DNA of 57,258 bases from Candidatus Thalassarchaeum betae (GCA_022448665.1 JAKUUO010000003.1:1-57258), one strand, 5' to 3'. Counted from the first letter of the stretch, positions 1-8,872 are shown. Notes: generated from the sequence alone by a model not told the origin. Program-made: numbers and translations.

Positions 1-65
1 CCGGAGGGCCGCCACGAAGAATGAAAAGCCGTCAAGTATCAGCGGTGGAGTACCGAGGTGGAACG

Positions 66-815
66 ATGCTCAGAGTAACAGCCAATACAGGGTTGCTCAA
101 GGAAATCACCGATTGCCTCTCGATTCTCACGGAGGAGGTGAAATTATCGTGGGGCGAGAAAGGGCTGAGCGTCAGCGTAGTCGACGGTTCGCACGTCGCC
201 CTCCTCTCGGCCGTCGTCTCCGATGTATGCTTCGAGACCTATGAGGTCGAACCGGTTGAGATCGGGCTCGAACTCGGCAAGCTTCGAGATCTGCTGAATC
301 TCCCCGGCCTTGAATCCAACCTCGTCGAGATCGACTACGACGAGAACGTGGGCGCACTGAACGTTCGAATCGGCGAAGTGCACAGAATCCTACGCGGCCT
401 CGATACAGGATCGATGCAGGACCCCAAGTTGCCGGTTTTGGAGTTCGACAGCAGCGCCACTATCAGCTCGGAGAAGCTCTCTCGGGCGCTTCGAGCGGCC
501 AAGCTCGTCGGCGAGTTGGCCGACCTCAGCATTGACTCGAAGGAGCTTCGTATTTCCGTGACCGTTGAGGCCGGTGAGGGAGTCAATGTCCGCTTCGAGG
601 CGGGTGAACTCAGCGAACTGGTCTGCGCTGCTCCGACCCAGTCGACTTACTCACTGCAATACCTAGAGGTTCTGACTCGCAAATTGGCCGCTGGGCTCGC
701 TCAGGATGTCCAGGTCCAGTTCCAGGACCGGTACCCGCTCTGCTTGCAGTGGAACAGCAACGATGGCGGTGCTGAGTGGAAGTTTTACCTGGCTCCTCGT
801 GTCTCCAACGAGTGA
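66..815 (+). CDS. pcn: DNA polymerase sliding clamp (PCNA)
   Basis: This is the archaeal/eukaryotic-type sliding clamp, a ring-forming trimer that tethers replicative polymerases, ligase and FEN1 to DNA. The product from ATG 66 is 249 residues, the usual PCNA length, and opens with the family-typical MLRVTANTGLLKEI. The interdomain-connecting region and the C-terminal strand ending WKFYLAPRVS are also typical. An in-frame ATG at 21 would add 15 unmatched residues, so 66 was chosen; GAGGTGG just upstream can serve as a ribosome-binding site. It is followed after 45 bases by the glycosyltransferase gene. Confidence 0.93.
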   Translation: MLRVTANTGLLKEITDCLSILTEEVKLSWGEKGLSVSVVDGSHVALLSAVVSDVCFETYEVEPVEIGLELGKLRDLLNLPGLESNLVEIDYDENVGALNVRIGEVHRILRGLDTGSMQDPKLPVLEFDSSATISSEKLSRALRAAKLVGELADLSIDSKELRISVTVEAGEGVNVRFEAGELSELVCAAPTQSTYSLQYLEVLTRKLAAGLAQDVQVQFQDRYPLCLQWNSNDGGAEWKFYLAPRVSNE

Positions 816-860
816 CAAGCGACCCGTGGTTAAATGAGTGCGAACTAGGGCCGGCAGGCC

Positions 861-1949
861 GTGAGCCGATCTGTGTGCGTCATTGTTCCCAGTGTCGGGA
901 ACCAGGTCGAACTGGGTATCACCCTCGACGGTTTGCTCGCTCAGAGCTACTACGGGCCCTGTGAGATTGTCGTGGTAGGCCCGGGTGCTGACCCGGGTCG
1001 CGAGCAGGCTGAGTCGAGGGCGGTGCGCTTCATCGACGATGCAGGCTCGCGAACCCGCGCAGACGCCTGCAATGTCGCTCTGGACGCGACAGAATCCGAG
1101 CTGGTCTTCTTCACCGACGATGACGTGATTGTTGCCCGAACTTGGGTTGAGCAGTTGGCACGCTGGTTCGAGAGGCCCGAGGTGGCAGGAGTCGGCGGGC
1201 CCAACTTCGCCCCGCCGGAGCACTCCACCCTACAGCAGCAGATCATCGATGTCAGCTTCTGCAGCAGGATCTTCACCGTGGGAACGAACTACGGCAGGAA
1301 AGGGGCGGGGGAACTCGATGAGGTCGAGCAGCTGCCCGGGGTCAACTCCGCATATCGGCGCTCTGTACTGCAGGAGGTCGGAGGCTTCCCGCCCGGTTGC
1401 ATAGGTGCCGAAGACGTCATCCTCGACCACATGATTCGGCAAGCCGGCCACAGGCTGTGGACCGACAGGACAGCTGTGATGTGGCACCGTCGCAGGGACC
1501 TCTCAAGGGTGAAGAGGCAGATTCGCAACTACGGTCTGGTCAGGACTCTAGCGAGTCACGAGCACCGCGAGTTGCGCGCCTGGAGCCACACTATTGTGGC
1601 GATGTTTCCCCCGATAGTCCTGAGTGCCTTCGCCTTCTTCTTCTGGGGGCTCGCCAACGGCGGCCTGAACTGGCCCGAGTTCTGGGACATCTCGTACGAG
1701 ACCGTTCCGATGGGGTGGCCTCGCGCAGGAGTCCATACTCTGGTCAGCCTGATCGTTCTGTACAACCTCATTGCCTGGTACGGGGCTGCCAAGGGAAATT
1801 CCCCTTGTCGAACTCCTAAAACCGTCTTCCTTTCCTCTATTGCGACTTTCGCGTTGCACTGGAACTATGGAATGGGTGTGCTACAAGGTTGGTGGCGCAT
1901 CTTCACCGGCAATTCCGGACTGCAGATTGACGATAGGTCCAGAGACTAA
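861..1949 (+). CDS. GT2 family glycosyltransferase with C-terminal membrane segments
   Basis: This is a family 2 (GT-A fold) glycosyltransferase of 362 residues that probably transfers a sugar to a lipid or surface acceptor at the membrane. The N-terminal strand CVIVPSV, the metal-binding FTDDDV near residue 93 and the acceptor-site EDV near residue 180 are typical of GT2 enzymes. Two hydrophobic segments after about residue 245 (around IVLSAFAFFFWGLA and LVSLIVLYNLIAWY) anchor the C terminus. The start is GTG 861; there is no closer ATG in frame. It ends 1 base before the stop codon of the convergent ABC transporter. The substrate cannot be told from sequence. Confidence 0.85.
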   Translation: MSRSVCVIVPSVGNQVELGITLDGLLAQSYYGPCEIVVVGPGADPGREQAESRAVRFIDDAGSRTRADACNVALDATESELVFFTDDDVIVARTWVEQLARWFERPEVAGVGGPNFAPPEHSTLQQQIIDVSFCSRIFTVGTNYGRKGAGELDEVEQLPGVNSAYRRSVLQEVGGFPPGCIGAEDVILDHMIRQAGHRLWTDRTAVMWHRRRDLSRVKRQIRNYGLVRTLASHEHRELRAWSHTIVAMFPPIVLSAFAFFFWGLANGGLNWPEFWDISYETVPMGWPRAGVHTLVSLIVLYNLIAWYGAAKGNSPCRTPKTVFLSSIATFALHWNYGMGVLQGWWRIFTGNSGLQIDDRSRD

Positions 1950-1950
1950 C

Positions 1951-3843
1951 TCAGGCCTCTGCCGCGCCCAGCTCCCCGGTCTGGATCAACCACTGGCTTG
2001 CGTATACGGCGTCGTTGGAGAGCAGTTCTCTGTGGATGCCACGCTCGACGATGGCTCCGTCGACCATCGCGATAATCTCGTCGGCGTTGCGAATGGTGGC
2101 GAGGCGGTGAGCGACCGCGATGGTGATCCTCTGTGAGTCCCCGTTCGAGCCGCCGAAGAGCGACATCTGAATGCGTTTCTCGGTCTCGGCGTCGAGGGCC
2201 GCCGAGGCCTCGTCGAGTATCAGCAGGTCGGGGTCCTTGAGCAGGGCACGCGCCAGTGCTACTCTAGCGCGCTGGCCTCCCGACAGCATGACGCCCCGGT
2301 CCCCGACCATCGTGTCAATACCATCCGGAAGCTCCGAGACGAATTCCCATGCGCCTGCGGTCTCGAGAGCCTTCCGAATCTCATCGTCTGAGGCCTCGCG
2401 GGCATAGGAGACGTTGGACTTCACATCACCGAAGAACATGAACGGGTCCTGGGAAACGAAGCCGATTCTGTCGCGGACTGACGCGATGGCGTAGTCGTTG
2501 ATGTCTATGCCGTTGATCTTCACCGTGCCATGCTGGGGCTCGTAGAACCTCTCGACCAGCTTGAGGATGGTGCTCTTGCCTGCCCCGGTGTGCCCCATCA
2601 CCCCGAGGAACTCCCCCGAGGAGGCGGAGAACGAGATGCCGTTGAGCACGTTGGCCTCCGATGTGGGATAGGCGAAGGTGACGTCGTCGAACGAGATCGA
2701 GCGGATTGGGCTATCGAGCGGGATAGCGTCGGGCTTGTCAAAAATCGACGGTTCGAGGTCCATCAGTGCGAACACACGCTTGGAGGCTGCCTCACCTCTC
2801 TGAATCTGGCCAATTAACATCCCCATGACAAACATTGGCATGGTTAATCTTGTCGAGATCAAAAGGTACGTGACAAATTGGCCAGGAGTGATCTCGCCGG
2901 ACGCCATGAGCCAGCCACCTGCCGAGACCAGTAGGCCGAAAGACAGGCCGGCCACAACGTAGATCCCCGGGATGAATCGGTTGCGCAGGTTGGCGGCGAG
3001 AATCGCCTGGTCGCGGTAGTCGCCGCTCTCTCTCTCGACGCGAGCGCGCTCGAAGTCGCTTGCGTTGTAGGCCTGTACTGTGACGATTCCAGCAAGCACG
3101 TTCTCGAGGATGCCGACTATCCCGCCTGTGCTCTCACGCTGCTTGCGATAGCGCGGCTGGATCCTTGTAGAGAACCAGATCACCATGGGGATGACCAGGA
3201 TCAGGGGGATGCCTAGGATCAGCGACAGCGTCGGTGACATCCAGAACATTATCGCGAACGAGGCGGAGAAGGTGATTATTATCCGGATTATCGATGTGGA
3301 AGAATCCGAAACTACGTCCTCCAACTGCGCGACATCAGCAGAGAGGACCGACATCAGATTGCCTGTCTGACGGGTCTCGAAGTAGGACGCCTCCATCGCC
3401 ATCAGGCTGGTGGTGGCGTCCATTCTGATATCGTGTTGAACCATGTACGCAGTACTCTGCCACATGTACTCGCTGATGCCCTGAAAGACAGCGAGGAAGG
3501 TGAACGAGACCAGAATGAGAAGACCGAAGCCGAATTCGACGGACCCTATGGGGCCCACTTCCGGAAGGTGACTCGAACTGACCAAGGACTGTATGGTGGA
3601 GCTGGTGAACGTTCCGCTCTGGTACCAGTCTGCCGCCATCCCGATCACGATAAATGGTATCAGGTCGAACGCGCGGGCTGCCGCATTGGCGGCGACTCCA
3701 CCGGCTGCACGCTTCCAATATCTCTTGAGATAGGGGACGATGCGCCATATCTTGCGGCCGACGATCTGCTTCTCGTCAAGGAGGTCGGATTCGTCCTTGC
3801 TGATTGCTATGCCCGGAGCGGCGGCATCGTCGTCTTGTGACAC
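1951..3843 (-). CDS. ABC exporter, fused permease and ATPase (MsbA/MdlB type)
   Basis: This is a 630-residue ABC half-transporter in which one chain carries the six-helix membrane domain (about residues 45-345) and the ATPase domain (about 385-620); it should act as a homo- or heterodimer. The ATPase motifs are intact: Walker A GHTGAGKST near 417, signature LSGGQ near 520, Walker B LLILDEAS near 541 and an H-loop histidine in VAHRLAT. The first codon is GTG at 3843; the next in-frame ATG lies inside the first helix. The start codon and its GGAGG ribosome-binding site lie in a perfect 9-bp hairpin (separate entry). The exported substrate is unknown; drugs or lipids are the usual cargo. Confidence 0.88.
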   Translation of the reverse strand: MSQDDDAAAPGIAISKDESDLLDEKQIVGRKIWRIVPYLKRYWKRAAGGVAANAAARAFDLIPFIVIGMAADWYQSGTFTSSTIQSLVSSSHLPEVGPIGSVEFGFGLLILVSFTFLAVFQGISEYMWQSTAYMVQHDIRMDATTSLMAMEASYFETRQTGNLMSVLSADVAQLEDVVSDSSTSIIRIIITFSASFAIMFWMSPTLSLILGIPLILVIPMVIWFSTRIQPRYRKQRESTGGIVGILENVLAGIVTVQAYNASDFERARVERESGDYRDQAILAANLRNRFIPGIYVVAGLSFGLLVSAGGWLMASGEITPGQFVTYLLISTRLTMPMFVMGMLIGQIQRGEAASKRVFALMDLEPSIFDKPDAIPLDSPIRSISFDDVTFAYPTSEANVLNGISFSASSGEFLGVMGHTGAGKSTILKLVERFYEPQHGTVKINGIDINDYAIASVRDRIGFVSQDPFMFFGDVKSNVSYAREASDDEIRKALETAGAWEFVSELPDGIDTMVGDRGVMLSGGQRARVALARALLKDPDLLILDEASAALDAETEKRIQMSLFGGSNGDSQRITIAVAHRLATIRNADEIIAMVDGAIVERGIHRELLSNDAVYASQWLIQTGELGAAEA

Positions 3844-3864
3844 GTCCCTCCGTCAGGAGGGACG
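3841..3864 (-). promoter_or_regulatory. Hairpin enclosing the ribosome-binding site and start codon of the ABC exporter
   Basis: On the plus strand CGTCCCTCC (3843-3851) and GGAGGGACG (3856-3864) are perfect inverted repeats around a 4-base loop. Read on the minus strand, the downstream arm contains GGAGG and ends on the first G of the GTG start codon. A folded mRNA would hide both the Shine-Dalgarno element and part of the start. Regulation of translation is inferred from this geometry only; a chance hairpin or a DNA-level operator remains possible. Confidence 0.5.
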
Positions 3865-3903
3865 CGTTTGAATGCTTCACTCGTCGATTTCGACCACCAA
3901 ATC

Positions 3904-3913
3904 GGTTTAATGG
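3904..3913 (+). promoter_or_regulatory. TATA-like element for tRNA-Gly(TCC)
   Basis: GGTTTAATGG is centred about 27 bases before the first base of the tRNA, the spacing expected for an archaeal TBP/TFB promoter. It lies in the short gap between the divergently oriented ABC exporter and the tRNA. Confidence 0.4.
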
Positions 3914-3935
3914 ATGGCTCGGCTCGGCAAGTCAA

Positions 3936-4009
3936 GCGCTCTTGATCTAGTCTGGTTATGATTACGGGTTTCCAACCCGTCCACGGGGATTCGAATTCCC
4001 CAGAGCGCA
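3936..4009 (+). tRNA. tRNA-Gly (anticodon TCC)
   Basis: A complete cloverleaf can be drawn: acceptor GCGCTCT (3936-3942) with AGAGCGC (4002-4008), anticodon stem ACGGG/CCCGT around loop TTTCCAA (anticodon TCC at 3971-3973), T stem GGGGA/TCCCC around TTCGAAT, and discriminator A. The next three bases (4010-4012) are CCA, so the 3' end is encoded. No intron is visible. Confidence 0.93.
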
Positions 4010-4061
4010 CCATCAACCACCACTACGCTCAGTTCATCAACCAGCCCTCAGTGGCTCGTTC

Positions 4062-4262
4062 ATGCTACTCCGTCAGAAACTGGGTGTTGTCTTGATGTTC
4101 CTGTTCCTGCCGATTAACGGCCCCCTCTGGAGGATGGGGCTTGAAGAGCTGGGTTACGAGGTCACCCTAGGTGATTTCCAGGGATTCGTCGTGACCGTCA
4201 TCCTGTTCGTGACGGGTGCCGTTATGACTTTCATGCCCGAACTCCGGTGGCCTAGCGACTAG
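4062..4262 (+). CDS. Small membrane protein of unknown function
   Basis: A 66-residue protein with two hydrophobic segments, about residues 8-18 (LGVVLMFLFLP) and 41-58 (VVTVILFVTGAVMTFM), separated by a short loop containing MGLEELGYEV. It is not recognised as a known family. It begins about 50 bases after tRNA-Gly(TCC) and its last 11 bases overlap the end of the convergent hydrolase gene, the same tight packing seen at other convergent pairs here, which argues that it is real. Confidence 0.55.
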   Translation: MLLRQKLGVVLMFLFLPINGPLWRMGLEELGYEVTLGDFQGFVVTVILFVTGAVMTFMPELRWPSD

Positions 4263-5139
4263 AGTACAAATCAGCAGGCCACTCACTGTGGATGCTCATC
4301 ATCAGGTCACTGACCTCGTCGTCGCTCCAGTCGGCCGAGAGGAGTGCAGAGCACAGTTGCTGGGTGCGCTTGGGCACGGTCTTGGGACCCAGCACAGCGC
4401 CCGGTCGTCGGGGGTCGTCTAGGAAGTCCGTCTCCATGCCCCATGGGGATGCCGCCGAACGAGCCGTCTCGGCCAGCCTCTCGACGCTCCGCTTGCCCAC
4501 GCTCACGGTGGCCGCGAGTCCGTGGGTGAAGTCGGCGCTGACATCAGCCGGTGCGTAGTGCCGAACCGCCCGGTCCCTCGGCAGACCGGCCTTGTCGCAC
4601 AGCCCGGCGAGTTCCCTGCAGGTCGCCTCGCCGTTGTCCTCGACATGCAGCTGGATCGTAGCCCCTGCTCCTGCGGCAAGCGACATGACCTCGAGGAGGA
4701 GGTCGTTGGCGGCCGCCCAAGTCTGCTCATCGACAGGGTAGTGGGGCCTGCCGACCTCTCCGAGGCAGACTGCTTCGCCGGCCTCGATATGCTCGAGAGC
4801 GAGGCCTGCGGCCTCGAGGTGGAGTTCTGTCGACCTCTCGAGGCCTAGGGTCTCTATCTGATGAGCCCACGCCACCGGATGCGGTCCAAGCACGACTCCG
4901 ACGTCGATTCCGAACTCATCCCTGACCTCGTCGGCCATGCTCAGCGTGTCCGTGTAGGCAGCTCGGTAGCCGTCGAGGTCTGTGGGCAGAGCAGCGGAGA
5001 ACCCCGGCTTGTGTACCAGCATGATTCCAGTGCCGCCCGAGCGAGTGAACTCGGAGATTGCGTCGAGGAACCTGTTGGAGCGGTCGAGGTGTAGGTGCTG
5101 GTCTAGTATGGCGCCGGTCCAGAGTCCGTCGACCAACAT
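4252..5139 (-). CDS. TatD-related metal-dependent hydrolase (archaeal COG1099-like)
   Basis: A 295-residue predicted TIM-barrel amidohydrolase. DQHLHLD near residue 13 supplies the metal-binding HxH after the first strand, later histidines include LHVEDN, and HYAPADV sits where the family has another metal or proton-shuttle site. The family is close to the TatD deoxyribonucleases, but the substrate of the archaeal branch is not established. It is the last gene of a tight three-gene unit with the TBP-fold protein (4 bases upstream) and the 266-residue unknown, so a nucleic-acid role is plausible but unproven. Confidence 0.7.
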   Translation of the reverse strand: MLVDGLWTGAILDQHLHLDRSNRFLDAISEFTRSGGTGIMLVHKPGFSAALPTDLDGYRAAYTDTLSMADEVRDEFGIDVGVVLGPHPVAWAHQIETLGLERSTELHLEAAGLALEHIEAGEAVCLGEVGRPHYPVDEQTWAAANDLLLEVMSLAAGAGATIQLHVEDNGEATCRELAGLCDKAGLPRDRAVRHYAPADVSADFTHGLAATVSVGKRSVERLAETARSAASPWGMETDFLDDPRRPGAVLGPKTVPKRTQQLCSALLSADWSDDEVSDLMMSIHSEWPADLYSSR

Positions 5140-5143
5140 GCTC

Positions 5144-5671
5144 TCACGCTAGGACTCCTTCTTCCTCCAGCAGGCCGGCCCAGTGTCGGACAGCCATCTC
5201 GGCGACCTTCTTGGAGGCCTGCCCGAGGATCACTCCATGGCCGTTATTGAACATCAGGAGCTCTGTGCTGTGCAGTCTAGCGGTGATCCTGAGCGCTCCG
5301 AGTCGGTGGTCCATCTCGATGTCCGCGAATCTCTCCGCGGCGAGATCGAGCATAACTGCTCGCCCGATAGAGAATCGGATGAGCATGTCGCCTGACTCCA
5401 TCTGCAGGTTCTCATCCGACTGGCCGAGGGTGAGAAGCAGCTCCTGGATTGCGAGTCTTGCGACTTCCTCGCGCGCTATACCGTGAACGAGCACCGAGCC
5501 GTTCGGCTCGATGACGAAGGTTGCGCGCGGCCGCTCGTGGCTCACCACGACGTAGGGGTCACTGACCGAGCCTCCGGCGAGTGAGACTGCTTCCTGATGG
5601 TTGATTGGGGCTGATGGGGTGAAGCGGTAAGTCTGGGTCTCGACGTCGATGACGATTCTTCCCTCCTCCAT
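5144..5671 (-). CDS. Divergent TBP-fold protein (two-repeat, TATA-binding-protein-like)
   Basis: A 175-residue protein that looks like two diverged copies of the TBP half-fold. Repeat 1 contains ATFVIEPNGSVLVHGIAREE followed by an amphipathic helix; repeat 2 (about residues 95-173) has LRITARLHSTELLMFNNGH, then GVILGQASKKVAEMAV and a helix. This mirrors the TBP pattern of strand, F-x-x-G-k-(V/I)-x-x-(T)G-A-(K)S and helix. It is far from canonical archaeal TBP and lacks the conserved DNA-intercalating phenylalanine context, so it may be a transcription-factor paralogue or a TBP-fold protein with another job. It lies 2 bases after the 266-residue gene and 4 before the hydrolase, implying co-transcription. 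Confidence 0.55.
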   Translation of the reverse strand: MEEGRIVIDVETQTYRFTPSAPINHQEAVSLAGGSVSDPYVVVSHERPRATFVIEPNGSVLVHGIAREEVARLAIQELLLTLGQSDENLQMESGDMLIRFSIGRAVMLDLAAERFADIEMDHRLGALRITARLHSTELLMFNNGHGVILGQASKKVAEMAVRHWAGLLEEEGVLA

Positions 5672-5673
5672 GT

Positions 5674-6474
5674 TCAGCCCTCCTTTTGCACCGGCTCCGC
5701 GTCCGGCCAGGCACCGACTGCAGCCTCCAAGGAGGGCAGAGACGCCTGATGGACCGGAACCAGCAGGGTGGAATCCCTTGCTCCAGCATCTTCAACCCTC
5801 CTGTTCTCGCTCAGATCTGCGAGTGCCCCCCTCAAACGGGCCGCAAAACGGTGGTTTCGCTCTGCGAGCATCTCCGGCGAGAGGAATCCCTGCTCCTCTA
5901 CCCACCAAGTGGCGCACGAGGCCGCGGCGGCACCCAAGTCCGTGTCGACCCCCTTGGCCATCTCGACCTTGGGGATCGCCTCGGAGCGGGTCCTCCTCCA
6001 GCGTCTTGAGGTTGTTAGCGTGGACAGCAGGGAGGTGACTCGAGAATGCTCGTCAGCGCTCCTCTCGAGCCAGTTCAACCACGATTCGTCGTCCATTTCA
6101 GGCTCGATAGGGTAGATCGGCATGCCACCTCTGGCGTTGTCCGCGTGCAGCAGCAGCCGGAACTGCTCGGGATCCGGGATCTTGGGGCCATCTACCTCGT
6201 ACTCCTGCAGGTCCTTCATCAGCCGGCCTAGGACGGTTCCCGATGCTATCGCGGCCTCGATGTGGACCCCCGGGCTCTCTCTGTCCTGCTCCTCGTCCTG
6301 CCTCCAACCGCCTAGGTCACTCTCGCTGAACAGGAGAGCCAGTCCGTCCCAGGAATCCCTGTATCTCAGTGAGCTCGGCATCCGCACGCATGGAAGATGC
6401 GGCCACAGCACGATGCGTCCGCCGTCAGGGTCCTCCAGAATCGCTGGATTCCACTGCAGTCGGGGCACTTCCAC
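5674..6474 (-). CDS. Unknown protein, first gene of the TBP-like/TatD-like unit
   Basis: A 266-residue protein with no family I recognise. It is acidic, rich in Trp and Leu, and predicted mostly soluble; there is no signal peptide, membrane segment or obvious metal site. The C-terminal half (about 170-240) looks helical, with SCATWWVEEQGFL and MLAERNHRFAARLRGALADL. Its stop lies 2 bases before the TBP-like start, so the two are probably translationally coupled. A partner of the TBP-like protein is an inference from that spacing alone. Confidence 0.6.
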   Translation of the reverse strand: MEVPRLQWNPAILEDPDGGRIVLWPHLPCVRMPSSLRYRDSWDGLALLFSESDLGGWRQDEEQDRESPGVHIEAAIASGTVLGRLMKDLQEYEVDGPKIPDPEQFRLLLHADNARGGMPIYPIEPEMDDESWLNWLERSADEHSRVTSLLSTLTTSRRWRRTRSEAIPKVEMAKGVDTDLGAAAASCATWWVEEQGFLSPEMLAERNHRFAARLRGALADLSENRRVEDAGARDSTLLVPVHQASLPSLEAAVGAWPDAEPVQKEG

Positions 6475-6590
6475 GGCTCTGCGAGCGGCCGCCCTCGGTT
6501 GAAGACAACGGTCGAAGAACCGATTCGAGGAAGATTGCAGAAATGTTAGATTGAAGGAGGATGGGCTCTCGAGGGCGGCTGAGAGACATG

Positions 6591-7037
6591 GGTGAGCCTT
6601 ACTCCCTCGAGCCAGTTGTGCTGCTCAATGAGGTGTTTCCTGGCCATACAAATTCAATGGACACTCTCTATGGTGGCCATCTGATGTCGATTATGGACAC
6701 CGCGGCTGGGATGGTCTCAAGCAAATTCGCTCACAGTGAATTCGTCACCGTCTCAGTAGACGCTCTGAAGTTCCGCATGCCGGCCTACCAGGGCGATATC
6801 ATCCGCACAACAGCCAGGGTCGTCTGGACCTCGCCGCACACCGCTGGGGTCCATGTGGTATCTTGTAGGCTGTCGCGCTCTGAATGGGAGGGAGAGGAGA
6901 TCTGCTCGGGCTTCTTCTTCATGGTGGCCGTCGACTCCGACATGCGTCCGGCCGAAATTCCTCAGTTCACCCCCGAGACTGAAGAGGAAAAGGGACTGTG
7001 GAACAGGGCTCAGGCCGCCCGCGACGCCATGGGATGA
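6591..7037 (+). CDS. Acyl-CoA thioesterase, hot-dog fold (YciA/BFIT type)
   Basis: A single hot-dog domain of 148 residues that hydrolyses acyl-CoA to free acid and CoA. Family features are the N-terminal NEVFPGHTNSMDTLYGGHLM, with the catalytic Asn/Gly-Gly region, D in IMDTAAG, and VDALKFRMPAYQGD. ATG 6591 gives a compact family-like N terminus; ATG 6561 would add ten unmatched residues and lies directly against GAAGGAGG with no spacing. AAATGTTAGATT around 6540-6551 is a possible TATA box. It could serve the acyl-CoA genes further along the window, but no linkage shows this. Confidence 0.82.
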   Translation, partial: GEPYSLEPVVLLNEVFPGHTNSMDTLYGGHLMSIMDTAAGMVSSKFAHSEFVTVSVDALKFRMPAYQGDIIRTTARVVWTSPHTAGVHVVSCRLSRSEWEGEEICSGFFFMVAVDSDMRPAEIPQFTPETEEEKGLWNRAQAARDAMG

Positions 7038-7166
7038 CGGCACAGTGTTCTGATAATTCGATTCGGAGGGCTCGGACGGCGCTCGGCTCGTGTGCGCGTA
7101 AGGGGCGCGCGCGAGGACTCAGCACCCCGAGCAGTTATAGCCAATCAGAGTCGCTCAAACTGCCGG

Positions 7167-8870
7167 ATGTACTCAGTCGGGCGAGAGCCCGACCAGGATG
7201 AAGATAAGTCGGAGCTCTTCGGAAATCTGAGTCTGGTCGGGTCTGGAGGCAGGTTTGTCGCGGTCCTCACCAAGCGTCAGCTGACGCTGGAGAGATTCGA
7301 TGGGCATGGGATTCGTCTTTCTCTAGGGTCGATCTCAAGAATGCGCCACATGAAGGTCCCAATGCTGCCTGATGGGGCCATTCCCCTGGGTCTCGTTGCG
7401 ATCTACCTCGGAGTGAGTGTCATGCTCCCTCCATACGCCATGGTGGCAACAGCTGCGGGAGCGTTGACTCTCCTCGGATACCTGGTCTCCCGGACCTCGG
7501 TACTCGCCATCGAGACCGAGGCTGGTGACAGGCACATCGTCTCCGGTAGTGAGGGAGTTCTGCTCAGACTGTGCCTGATGGTCGACAGAGTCAGGCACGG
7601 CAACTCGATAGAGGAGGCTAGGATGGGGCTGGAACACATCGATGCAGAGTTGCCGTCATACCCTGCCTTCAGGGACGCGGGCGGTGCGCTGCCGGAGCCA
7701 AAGGGGCTTCTAGCCGCACCGGGGGATGACCTGGTGGTGAGCGAACTCGAGGAGGAGTTGATGTCCTTCGACTTCGATACCCCCGCACCTCCAATTACTC
7801 CAGAGGTGCCAGCAACCACCGCGGAGCCACTGCTCTCCTGGGAGGCGGAGGAACCGGCCGCACCCGCACCGCCGTACTCACCACCTATCTATCAGCCACA
7901 GCCCCCACAGGAACCGGTTCGCTCAGCCTACGAGAGAGCCTGGAATCGCGAGGAGACCCCCTCTTGGTACACCGAGAAGCCTGCCGCAGGCAGCAGGATA
8001 GATTCAGCCGGAGAGGATGCTGCCGGAGCCATGGACCTGTTCGGCGAAGGTGGCATCTTTGATGCTGAGCCGCCCTCCAACTACTCTCCACCGACCACCT
8101 CGACACCCTACAGCGCCCCGACTCCCGATCCACCGACCTATACGGCACCCAGCACCTACATCCAAACCACTGGCCCTCCACCGATGGAGAGAAGGCCGAC
8201 CAGTTCTGAGATGATCAGGAGGGCTCACGACAGATTTGGCCCCCCAACAGGACCTTACTCCGGGCCCAGCCTGCCTGCTCCGACCGAAGCAGCTGTCCGC
8301 GACGAATGCAGGGCCGGTATAGTGAGACAGGCACGAGCCAAGCAGGCCCTTCTGAGCCAAGGAGGAGGATATCAACCACCCACCCTCGACGCCGCCAGCC
8401 TCGAGGAGTTCCCCGGAATATCGAAGCTGGCTAACTCCATGAGCACCGGACGAATCAGGTCCAACAAGAGGGCAATACAGAAGTCGGCCCCTAGCTGGAT
8501 TGAAGTCCTGCTGCGCCCCACTGCCCGACCTGTTAGGGGCAGAAGTCATTCCTATGCCTCCGAATACGGTGACGGTGACGGGGAGGTAGCGCGCTCTGAT
8601 GCTCATTTCCAGAGTTCCCAACACATCCGACTACGGAGTGACCAGGAACACCAAGCAGACGTAGCGGCACACGGTAGAGGGATTCAGGAGGCGCAAAGCC
8701 ACTCAGCCAGGGACGTCTTGAGCGAAGTCGTCAACAGGGTGTCGACCGGTGAGGAGAGGAGCCCGACAGACTTGCGCCACTCAGCGAGCGGGCTGAGATT
8801 CTCGCAGTTGAGAAGGACCTCGTCGAAGGGAGATCCTCATCCGCTACCAGGAATCCGCAGATTGGAGTAG
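7167..8870 (+). CDS. Membrane-anchored proline-rich protein of unknown function
   Basis: A 567-residue protein from ATG 7167. The N-terminal part (about 1-130) has two adjacent hydrophobic segments (IPLGLVAIYLGVSVML and AMVATAAGALTLLGYLV) flanked by beta-like strands such as GGRFVAVLTKRQLTLERF, reminiscent of short membrane-PH modules. A long low-complexity Pro/Ser/Thr/Tyr region follows (about 205-375), then a basic C terminus. An upstream in-frame ATG at 7092 is less likely because its 25 extra residues look non-coding. No enzymatic motif is visible. It ends 2 bases from the convergent PfkB kinase gene. Confidence 0.6.
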   Translation: MYSVGREPDQDEDKSELFGNLSLVGSGGRFVAVLTKRQLTLERFDGHGIRLSLGSISRMRHMKVPMLPDGAIPLGLVAIYLGVSVMLPPYAMVATAAGALTLLGYLVSRTSVLAIETEAGDRHIVSGSEGVLLRLCLMVDRVRHGNSIEEARMGLEHIDAELPSYPAFRDAGGALPEPKGLLAAPGDDLVVSELEEELMSFDFDTPAPPITPEVPATTAEPLLSWEAEEPAAPAPPYSPPIYQPQPPQEPVRSAYERAWNREETPSWYTEKPAAGSRIDSAGEDAAGAMDLFGEGGIFDAEPPSNYSPPTTSTPYSAPTPDPPTYTAPSTYIQTTGPPPMERRPTSSEMIRRAHDRFGPPTGPYSGPSLPAPTEAAVRDECRAGIVRQARAKQALLSQGGGYQPPTLDAASLEEFPGISKLANSMSTGRIRSNKRAIQKSAPSWIEVLLRPTARPVRGRSHSYASEYGDGDGEVARSDAHFQSSQHIRLRSDQEHQADVAAHGRGIQEAQSHSARDVLSEVVNRVSTGEERSPTDLRHSASGLRFSQLRRTSSKGDPHPLPGIRRLE

Positions 8871-8872
8871 TC

